Shown piece by piece: positions 1 to 5,172 of a stretch of DNA of 7,271 nt. Source of the stretch: Chryseobacterium gleum (GTDB taxonomy: Bacteria > Bacteroidota > Bacteroidia > Flavobacteriales_D > Crocinitomicaceae); NCBI GenBank assembly GCA_945877045.1, contig CAMCQW010000098.1, positions 1-7,271 of the forward strand. The letters run 5' to 3'. Within the stretch, counting starts at the first letter, position 1. Each line of letters begins with the position of its first letter. Both the position numbers and the translations under genes were made by a program. The notes under the pieces are model-generated. The model saw only the letters and a list, made by a program, of their open reading frames with translations, was not told where the DNA came from and searched no databases.

Positions 1-529
1 TTAATGAAAGAGAGTCTTCCAAATAAGCCCCAAACTGATCACTTTCTTCAAATTTTATCGTGAAGTCTAATTTAGATGTCGCCCCCTTTGTGGTATTGAA
101 AGCAATAAAATAGGAGCTGTTATTCGTTAAGAAAACCGGTTTGACTTCGTGTGGATTAATCTTCTTGTCGGTAAAATCGCATAAAATCAAATTCGCTCTT
201 TTTTCTATTATTTCAGCACATGGGTCATTGGTCTTACATTCAAAAATAAAAACAGTTAATGAATCGGGTTTATCGCCAAATAAAACCTCTAAATTGCCAT
301 AAGAATTTGGAGTGAAATTAAGCCAAATATAATTATTAGAAATATTGGGGAAATTGCAATAACCAAAAAGATTAAGAGCGTCTAGCTTCTTTTTTCCTAG
401 AAAACTTAATGAATAGGAAACATTTTTAGTAACAGATGTACTTCCTCGGCAGACAGAAGCGTCTGTCCTTTGCCCCAATACACTGAAACAAAAAATAAAA
501 TAAAATAACGAAATTCTAATCGCCCGCAT
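1..529 (-). CDS. Secreted protein of unknown function, N-terminal part (runs off left edge)
   Basis: Reading on the minus strand from the ATG at 529-527 gives 176 codons with no stop before the window ends, so the C-terminus is missing. Residues 1-20 (MRAIRISLFYFIFCFSVLGQ) look like a Sec signal peptide with likely cleavage near VLG-Q, so the protein should be exported. The mature part is beta-rich and has cysteines at 27, 58, 98, 104 and 117. The stretch at 68-96 (W69, NFTP, YGNLEVLF, then DSLTVFIFEC) recalls the W-x-F-x-P-x-x-G-x-L pattern of the PPC-like or lectin-like beta-sandwich domains seen in Bacteroidota surface proteins. That resemblance is weak and I do not assign a family. The start was chosen because it gives the signal peptide. 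The ATG at 546, overlapping the upstream stop, opens a different frame that closes after 46 codons. The gene begins 16 bp after the DUF4403-like gene on the same strand, which suggests co-transcription. No Shine-Dalgarno site is obvious. Confidence 0.8.
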   Translation of the reverse strand, partial: MRAIRISLFYFIFCFSVLGQRTDASVCRGSTSVTKNVSYSLSFLGKKKLDALNLFGYCNFPNISNNYIWLNFTPNSYGNLEVLFGDKPDSLTVFIFECKTNDPCAEIIEKRANLILCDFTDKKINPHEVKPVFLTNNSSYFIAFNTTKGATSKLDFTIKFEESDQFGAYLEDSLSL

Positions 530-545
530 AAGGGGCTGAAACGCA

Positions 546-1928
546 TTAATTTAATTTTAGTTTCAATTCGCCAAGGATGTTCGTTCTGATTACCAAATGG
601 CTATTAGTTAAATGAAGGCTTTTAACCTGTATGTTATTGATTTTTCCGGCCATATCAATGCCTTCTGTGATTGTTCCGTTTAACTGTTTGCTTATCGTCT
701 CTTTTGCATCATCGAGTAAAACCTGTAAATCATACGTTGCCACTTTTTGAATTTCACTAATTATTTTATCATTAAACATCCATTTAGCCGTTTTTAACAA
801 TACGCTTTTTGTTTCTATATCAAAGGCAATATCACGAATTGAAACAGATTGGTTTTTTTCATCTATCGTCGGTTTTCCCACTAAAAACACAGTGCCTTTC
901 TTTGCCCCTTCAAACGCCACAGCAAAAATAATAGTGCTATCTAGCGCACCTTTTATTACGATGCTTTTAATAATAATTTTCTTTTTCTTAAATAGAATCT
1001 CCTTGTCCTTTAAAGAAGTGCTTATTAGCGTAGATAATGAATCGTATGAGGCGTTAAGGTCAAGCATCATGTCTAAACCATTTGTTTTTTTAAATGGCTG
1101 CATGTCCGGTAGTGCGGTGCGTTGATATTTAATGTTTTCAGTAACCACCATTGGTGCTATAGTAAGATTCAAATCAACATCCACTTTGTCTTTTGAAAAA
1201 GCCATTTTGCCTAGCGAAAGCGCCTTAGGCTGAAGATACAAAAATCCATAACTTTCAATTGGCAATGGCTCTTGCAGTTCATTCCAAACCTCTATCATTG
1301 ATGAACGAATATCTACTGATTCAATTTGTTTATCAATTTCTTTTTCAAGGGCTTTTAACTCACCACTTACTTGCTTTTTAACCTCCGAGGTGGCATCATA
1401 GTTAAAGACTGTTATTTTGCAGGGATCAAGCATGTCAAATTTTTCTAGTTTGGTACTAGCATCAAACTTAAACGTTGGAGTCAGGTTAATTTTGGTTGAA
1501 TAGGCAACTTTAACCCTCCGCATTGGATCATCTATGCCGCAATCTGTATAAATCCTAGGAATTGTACAGGTTCCTTTTTTATCAAATAAATAAACGCATT
1601 TGGGACAATAATTTAATTTCAAGTCGAATTTTCCATCAACAGTATAATAAAGACCATCAGTTTTAAATGTAAAAGCTATCGGTTCTCTAAAAAATCGATA
1701 GGAAAAACTAATTCCTTCACACTGTTCTTCGTCACCAGAGAAAGCCATTGGCAAGCTGGTTTCAACCTCTTTTAAGTAACTCTTTAAATTAATCTGTACA
1801 GGAATGGTTAGGGTAGAAACTTGATTATTAAACGCCGGCAAAGGAATTGTCCGAAATTCCGGTGTGGCAATATCAATTGATTTACAAGCGACAAAAAGAA
1901 AGGGTAATACAAAAATCCAATATCTCAT
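546..1928 (-). CDS. DUF4403-like family lipoprotein
   Basis: This 460-residue protein begins with a short hydrophobic signal ending in FVAC (Cys15). That resembles a lipobox with Phe at -3 instead of the usual Leu, so a lipid-anchored envelope protein is likely but not certain. The length and pattern fit the DUF4403 family of Bacteroidota: an N-terminal STLTIPVQINLKSYLKEV segment (38-55), a paired beta-strand region DGLYYTVDGKFDLKL (91-105), a strand set VKVAYSTKINLTPTFKF (139-155), and a central WNELQEPLPI with GFLYLQPKALSLGKM (215-242). The function of this family is not known to me. The absence of transmembrane segments after residue 15 and the alternating strand pattern suggest a beta-rich periplasmic body, possibly lipid-binding, which is inference only. 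Unusual are a CPKC motif at 108-111 and further cysteines at 70, 121, 130 and 170. The gene lies 76 bp after icd and is followed after 16 bp by a secreted protein gene on the same strand. Confidence 0.75.
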   Translation of the reverse strand: MRYWIFVLPFLFVACKSIDIATPEFRTIPLPAFNNQVSTLTIPVQINLKSYLKEVETSLPMAFSGDEEQCEGISFSYRFFREPIAFTFKTDGLYYTVDGKFDLKLNYCPKCVYLFDKKGTCTIPRIYTDCGIDDPMRRVKVAYSTKINLTPTFKFDASTKLEKFDMLDPCKITVFNYDATSEVKKQVSGELKALEKEIDKQIESVDIRSSMIEVWNELQEPLPIESYGFLYLQPKALSLGKMAFSKDKVDVDLNLTIAPMVVTENIKYQRTALPDMQPFKKTNGLDMMLDLNASYDSLSTLISTSLKDKEILFKKKKIIIKSIVIKGALDSTIIFAVAFEGAKKGTVFLVGKPTIDEKNQSVSIRDIAFDIETKSVLLKTAKWMFNDKIISEIQKVATYDLQVLLDDAKETISKQLNGTITEGIDMAGKINNIQVKSLHLTNSHLVIRTNILGELKLKLN

Positions 1929-1956
1929 TCTATATAATTAACGATAAACACGTATC

Positions 1957-1988
1957 CAAATTACACTGAAATTTTGAATAAAGCGCAA
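1957..1988 (-). promoter_or_regulatory. Possible promoter of the DUF4403-like gene
   Basis: On the minus strand a TTG (1988-1986) is followed after 22 bases by TAATTTG (1963-1957), about 28 bases before the ATG at 1928. The second box is one base shorter than the Bacteroidota -7 consensus TAnnTTTG, so the match is imperfect. The placement is right for a promoter that would let this gene and the next be expressed separately from icd. Read-through from icd is equally possible, because no terminator is evident in the 76-bp gap. Confidence 0.28.
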
Positions 1989-2004
1989 CATCGAGAAGAT
2001 GATT

Positions 2005-3234
2005 TTATTTCATTTTTTCTTGTAGGCCTCTATCAAGAGCATCCAGGAACTCCTCGGTGTAAACATAATGCTGACCATGGACTGTCTTGCTTCCATGAAT
2101 GCAAACTGCCAAATCCTTAGTCATTATTCCAGCTTCTACTGTCTCTATACAAACACGTTCTAATTCATTGCAAAAATTAATTAAGGCTTCATTGTTATCT
2201 AACTTCCCTCTAAAAGCCAAGCCCCTTGTCCATGCAAAAATGGATGCTATTGGATTGGTAGATGTCTTTTTGCCTGCTTGATGATCTCTATAATGTCTTG
2301 TAACGGTCCCGTGCGCTGCTTCCGCCTCCATTATTTCTCCGTTTGGTGTGATTAAAACGGACGTCATTAATCCCAAGGAACCAAAACCTTGTGCAACAGT
2401 ATCCGATTGCACATCACCATCATAATTTTTACAAGCCCAAACAAAATTCCCACTCCATTTTAATGCCGATGCTACCATATCATCAATTAACCTATGCTCA
2501 TAAACTATTCCTGCATCGTTAAATTTTGCCTTAAATTCCGCTTGATAAATTTCTTCAAAGATATCTTTAAATCTACCGTCATATTTCTTTAAGATCGTAT
2601 TTTTCGTTGACAAATAAAGAGGCCACTTTTTTGAAAGTGCCATGTTAAAGCAACTATAAGCAAATCCACGAATAGATTCATCTGTATTGTACATAGCCAT
2701 TCCAACGCCATCACCTTGAAAATCATAAACGTTAAATGTTTGAATTTCCCCACCATTTTCAGGCGTAAAAGTCATTGTCAACTTGCCTTTTCCTTTAAAA
2801 ACAGCATCTGTTGCACGATATTGGTCACCAAAAGCATGGCGCCCAACAATAATTGGTGAGGTCCAGTTTGTCACTAATCGTGGAACGTTTTGCATAACGA
2901 TTGGCTCCCGAAAGACAGTGCCATCTAATATATTACGAATGGTGCCGTTTGGAGATTTCCACATGGATTTTAAAGAAAACTCTTTCACCCTGTCTTCATC
3001 AGGAGTAATAGTTGCACACTTTACTCCTACTTTATATTTTTTTATGGCTTCGGCTGCATCGATTGTAATTTGGTCATTGGTTTGATCACGCATTTCAATC
3101 CCCAAGTCATAATATTTGATATCGATGTCTAAATAGGGCAGAATCAATTTGTCTTTTATGAATTTCCAAATGATTCTTGTCATTTCATCCCCATCTAATT
3201 CTACTATTGGATTAGCAACTTTAATTTTTGACAT
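2005..3234 (-). CDS. icd: NADP-dependent isocitrate dehydrogenase, eukaryotic-type homodimer
   Basis: This 409-residue enzyme should oxidatively decarboxylate isocitrate to 2-oxoglutarate with NADP+ (EC 1.1.1.42) in the cytoplasm, feeding the TCA cycle, NADPH supply and glutamate synthesis. It belongs to the class that includes animal IDH1/IDH2 (about 410-450 residues), not the 730-740-residue monomeric type and not the E. coli-type dimer. Visible active-site residues are KSPNGTIR (93-100, with S94 and R100), FRE (R109), GRHAFGDQY (131-139, with R132 and Y139 at the same numbers as in human IDH1), and the catalytic Lys at 211 in STKNTILKKYDGRF. The metal aspartates are D251, D274 and D278 (RLIDDM, YDGDVQSD). 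The NADP loop is AAHGTVTRH (306-314), with N327 in STNP. All these residues are intact, so an active enzyme is predicted. The start is supported by the conserved IKVANPIVELDGDEMTR N-terminus. The gene lies 109 bp downstream of fumC on the same strand, with its own promoter-like box between them. Confidence 0.97.
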   Translation of the reverse strand: MSKIKVANPIVELDGDEMTRIIWKFIKDKLILPYLDIDIKYYDLGIEMRDQTNDQITIDAAEAIKKYKVGVKCATITPDEDRVKEFSLKSMWKSPNGTIRNILDGTVFREPIVMQNVPRLVTNWTSPIIVGRHAFGDQYRATDAVFKGKGKLTMTFTPENGGEIQTFNVYDFQGDGVGMAMYNTDESIRGFAYSCFNMALSKKWPLYLSTKNTILKKYDGRFKDIFEEIYQAEFKAKFNDAGIVYEHRLIDDMVASALKWSGNFVWACKNYDGDVQSDTVAQGFGSLGLMTSVLITPNGEIMEAEAAHGTVTRHYRDHQAGKKTSTNPIASIFAWTRGLAFRGKLDNNEALINFCNELERVCIETVEAGIMTKDLAVCIHGSKTVHGQHYVYTEEFLDALDRGLQEKMK

Positions 3235-3256
3235 TTATTTGTTTTTTTTAGTTAGG

Positions 3257-3264
3257 CAAAATTA
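3257..3264 (-). promoter_or_regulatory. Bacteroidota-type -7 promoter box of icd
   Basis: The minus strand reads TAATTTTG here, an exact match to the TAnnTTTG -7 consensus of the Bacteroidota primary sigma factor. It lies 22 bases upstream of the icd ATG, which predicts a very short A-rich leader. No clear TTG -33 element is found at the usual distance; TTC about 20 bases upstream is the closest. The position between fumC and icd suggests that icd can be transcribed on its own. Confidence 0.48.
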
Positions 3265-3343
3265 CGTATTCAATAAGGATTATCGAATGAAAAAGCATGT
3301 TTTTATATTCTCTTTTACAGAAAAAAATTGTGAAAGAGTGTAT

Positions 3344-4738
3344 TTACAATTCACCTATCATTTTTGAAGGATCAACGTATTCATCATATTCTTCAGAGGT
3401 AACATGACCTAATCCTACTGCCGCTTCTTTTAGCGTTGTCCCATTTTTATGTGCATATTTTGCTATTTCCGCCGCTTTATAATACCCAATCTTAGTATTA
3501 AGTGCCGTTACCAACATTAATGAATTATCCAGATGTAATTTTATTACCGGTAAATTTGCCTGTATTCCCACTATACAATTATCCGTAAATGATACACATG
3601 CATCACCGATTAATCTTGCAGATTCCAATACATTGGATGCAATTACAGGTTTAAACACGTTCAATTCGAAATGACCATTTGATCCAGCAACCGAAACGGT
3701 CATGTCGTTACCCATTACTTGAGCACAAACCATTGTTAATGCTTCAGGTTGTGTGGGGTTTACTTTTCCGGGCATTATGGAAGACCCCGGTTCATTATCT
3801 GGAATGATCAACTCGCCAATTCCACAACGTGGCCCCGAAGACAACATTCGGATATCGTTCCCTATTTTCATCAAGGAAACGGCAGTTCTTTTTAATGCAC
3901 CTGACAATTCAACCATCGCATCGTGAGCCGCCAATGCTTCAAATTTGTTTTTTGCCGTAATGAAAGGCAAGCCGGTAAAATCAGCTATTTTCTTCGCTAC
4001 TAACACATCGTATCCTTTTGGTGCATTTAATCCTGTGCCAACTGCCGTGCCGCCAAGTGCTAATTCCGAAACGGCAACCAATGCATTGTTTATAGCGCGA
4101 ATAGAATTGTCAATTTGTGCTACATAGGCACTAAATTCTTGTCCCAAAGTTAGCGGCGTAGCATCCATAAAATGTGTTCGACCAGTCTTTACAATATCCT
4201 TAAATTCTAGCACCTTTACTTGAAGTGCATTGCGTAAATTTAATAGCCCTGGGAGCGTAATCTCCTTGGATAATTTATAGGCGGCAATATGCATCGCTGT
4301 TGGAAAAGTGTCATTGGAAGACTGTGATTTGTTAACATCATCATTTGGATTTAACACTTTTTCTTCATCAAGCAATTTTCCACCACTAATTACATGGGCT
4401 CGGTTAGCGATTACCTCATTACAATTCATATTAGACTGAGTGCCGGACCCTGTCTGCCAAATAACTAAAGGGAATTCAGTGTCGTGCATGCCTGTCAACA
4501 CCTCATCACAAACCGTTGAAATTAAATCCCGTTTTTCCAATGTCAAAACACCTAAATCATGATTTGCATGAGCTGCGGCTTTTTTCAAATAAGCAAACGC
4601 ATGAATAATTTCAATTGGCATTGATGCCGCTCGTCCAATCTTAAAATTATTTCGGGACCGTTCTGTTTGAGCTCCCCAATAACGATTAGCAGGAACCTTA
4701 ACCTCTCCCATGGTATCTTTTTCAATTCTATACTCCAT
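3344..4738 (-). CDS. fumC: Fumarate hydratase, class II
   Basis: This 464-residue protein is the homotetrameric, iron-independent fumarase that interconverts fumarate and L-malate (EC 4.2.1.2) in the TCA cycle. The length is normal for the family. It shows the superfamily signature GSSIMPGKVNPTQPE (318-332) with the mobile-loop catalytic Ser at 319 and K325/N327. TGRTHFMDATPL (185-196) carries the catalytic-site His189. Other conserved segments are GSGTQSNMNCNEV (97-109), KSQSSNDTFPTAMH (137-150) and the N-terminal VPANRYWGAQTERS (15-28). These features separate it from aspartase and argininosuccinate lyase relatives, although class II fumarase and aspartase are close; the motifs and the TCA neighbour favour fumarase. 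The MEYRIEKDTMGEVKVP start is typical. The gene faces a small membrane-protein gene across a 65-bp divergent region and is followed 109 bp later by icd. Confidence 0.97.
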   Translation of the reverse strand: MEYRIEKDTMGEVKVPANRYWGAQTERSRNNFKIGRAASMPIEIIHAFAYLKKAAAHANHDLGVLTLEKRDLISTVCDEVLTGMHDTEFPLVIWQTGSGTQSNMNCNEVIANRAHVISGGKLLDEEKVLNPNDDVNKSQSSNDTFPTAMHIAAYKLSKEITLPGLLNLRNALQVKVLEFKDIVKTGRTHFMDATPLTLGQEFSAYVAQIDNSIRAINNALVAVSELALGGTAVGTGLNAPKGYDVLVAKKIADFTGLPFITAKNKFEALAAHDAMVELSGALKRTAVSLMKIGNDIRMLSSGPRCGIGELIIPDNEPGSSIMPGKVNPTQPEALTMVCAQVMGNDMTVSVAGSNGHFELNVFKPVIASNVLESARLIGDACVSFTDNCIVGIQANLPVIKLHLDNSLMLVTALNTKIGYYKAAEIAKYAHKNGTTLKEAAVGLGHVTSEEYDEYVDPSKMIGEL

Positions 4739-4744
4739 TTTATA

Positions 4745-4774
4745 TTGTTATTTGATTTTTAATTTTTAATTTCG
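4745..4774 (+). promoter_or_regulatory. Possible promoter of the 52-residue membrane protein gene
   Basis: On the plus strand TTG (4745-4747) is followed after 19 bases by TAATTTCG (4767-4774), one mismatch from TAnnTTTG. The box ends 29 bases before the ATG at 4804, which fits a short leader. This arrangement would overlap the fumC leader on the opposite strand. Confidence 0.3.
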
Positions 4775-4788
4775 CATCGTTACAAACA

Positions 4789-4796
4789 CAAAAATA
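4789..4796 (-). promoter_or_regulatory. Bacteroidota-type -7 promoter box of fumC
   Basis: The minus strand reads TATTTTTG here, an exact match to TAnnTTTG, 50 bases upstream of the fumC ATG. Transcription would start near 4782 and give an AT-rich leader of about 44 bases. The expected -33 region falls inside the first codons of the divergent small gene at 4804, and no clear TTG is seen there. AT-rich DNA yields such boxes by chance, so confidence is moderate. Confidence 0.42.
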
Positions 4797-4803
4797 ATAG
4801 AAG

Positions 4804-4962
4804 ATGAGCAGTTTTGGCATAGTATTGTTTCTTTTAATTTTCGGTATGGCATTTTGGATGCTAATCTATCTTATGGCATTTATTCTTCCTTTTTGGATTA
4901 CCCTTGGTGTTTTTGAGCAGCTCAAGTCTAAAAGAGTGTTTGAGGACAAAGCTCCTAAGTAA
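4804..4962 (+). CDS. Small membrane protein, 52 residues, unknown function
   Basis: The reading frame runs from ATG (4804-4806) to TAA (4960-4962). The product starts MSSFGIVLFLLIFGMAFWML. Residues 4 to about 36 are almost wholly hydrophobic, long enough for one long or two short membrane helices. A polar tail EQLKSKRVFEDKAPK (38-52) follows, and its KSKR cluster predicts a cytoplasmic C-terminus by the positive-inside rule. The sequence AGAAG directly before the ATG is at best a weak ribosome site. It is the only convincing frame in this stretch, its composition is that of a real membrane helix, and it ends well before a convergent hairpin. It is the only plus-strand gene in the window and is divergent from fumC. 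I do not recognise a family. A chance frame in AT-rich DNA cannot be excluded, but the hydrophobic run followed by a basic tail argues against it. Confidence 0.6.
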   Translation: MSSFGIVLFLLIFGMAFWMLIYLMAFILPFWITLGVFEQLKSKRVFEDKAPK

Positions 4963-5054
4963 TCAAATATCAGTCGATTTTCTTGTTTTATAGGCATTAA
5001 CGTAAGTAATCCTTTCGGCCTAAGAATCCATTTTTAGTATTATTAATTACCCAA

Positions 5055-5097
5055 TTCGTTAAAAACAACCTTTTTAAAAAAGATCGTTTTTAACGAA
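5055..5097. terminator. Strong hairpin between convergent genes, possible two-way terminator
   Basis: TTCGTTAAAAAC (5055-5066) and GTTTTTAACGAA (5086-5097) form a perfect 12-bp inverted repeat. The 19-base interior can extend the structure: CTTTT (5070-5074) pairs with AAAAG (5078-5082) across a symmetrical 3x3 internal loop, closed by a 3-base loop. It lies 92 bases after the plus-strand small gene and 75 bases after the stop of the minus-strand glycine-rich gene, where a shared terminator is expected. There is no U-run directly after the stem on either strand, and only three G-C pairs in the long arm, so it is not a textbook intrinsic terminator. An operator or another structured element is possible. 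The rest of 4963-5172 holds no credible gene. Confidence 0.42.
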
Positions 5098-5102
5098 GGT
5101 AT

Positions 5103-5124
5103 CAATAACATAAATTAGTTATTG
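5103..5124. repeat. Short inverted repeat next to the convergent hairpin
   Basis: CAATAAC (5103-5109) and GTTATTG (5118-5124) are perfect 7-bp inverted arms around an 8-base spacer, six bases after the larger hairpin. It could add to termination of the minus-strand gene, whose transcript meets it first. AT-rich DNA makes such small palindromes common. Confidence 0.25.
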
Positions 5125-5172
5125 TTAAAAGAGATAAAAACAGCTAGGTAAGTTGTCAAGCATTAATTAATG

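Noticed and set aside
406..546. Minus-strand frame of 46 codons starting at the TAATG overlap with the DUF4403-like stop codon
   Set aside because: The overlap looks like translational coupling, but the frame stops after 46 codons. The frame starting at 529 gives a proper signal peptide and continues to the window edge.
892..1125. Plus-strand frame of 77 codons inside the DUF4403-like gene
   Set aside because: It is antisense to a gene with family-like sequence over its whole length and has no start signals. The plus-strand frames at 2099, 2783 and 3945 inside icd and fumC are rejected for the same reason.
3310..3338. Weak inverted repeat CTCTTT/AAAGAG after the fumC stop as a terminator
   Set aside because: It has only 6 bp with a 17-base loop, few G-C pairs and no U-run after the stem. 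This is common by chance in AT-rich DNA.
3149..3367. Plus-strand 72-codon frame across the fumC-icd gap
   Set aside because: It overlaps the icd start and the fumC end in antisense, has no recognisable protein features, and the gap is explained by the icd promoter.
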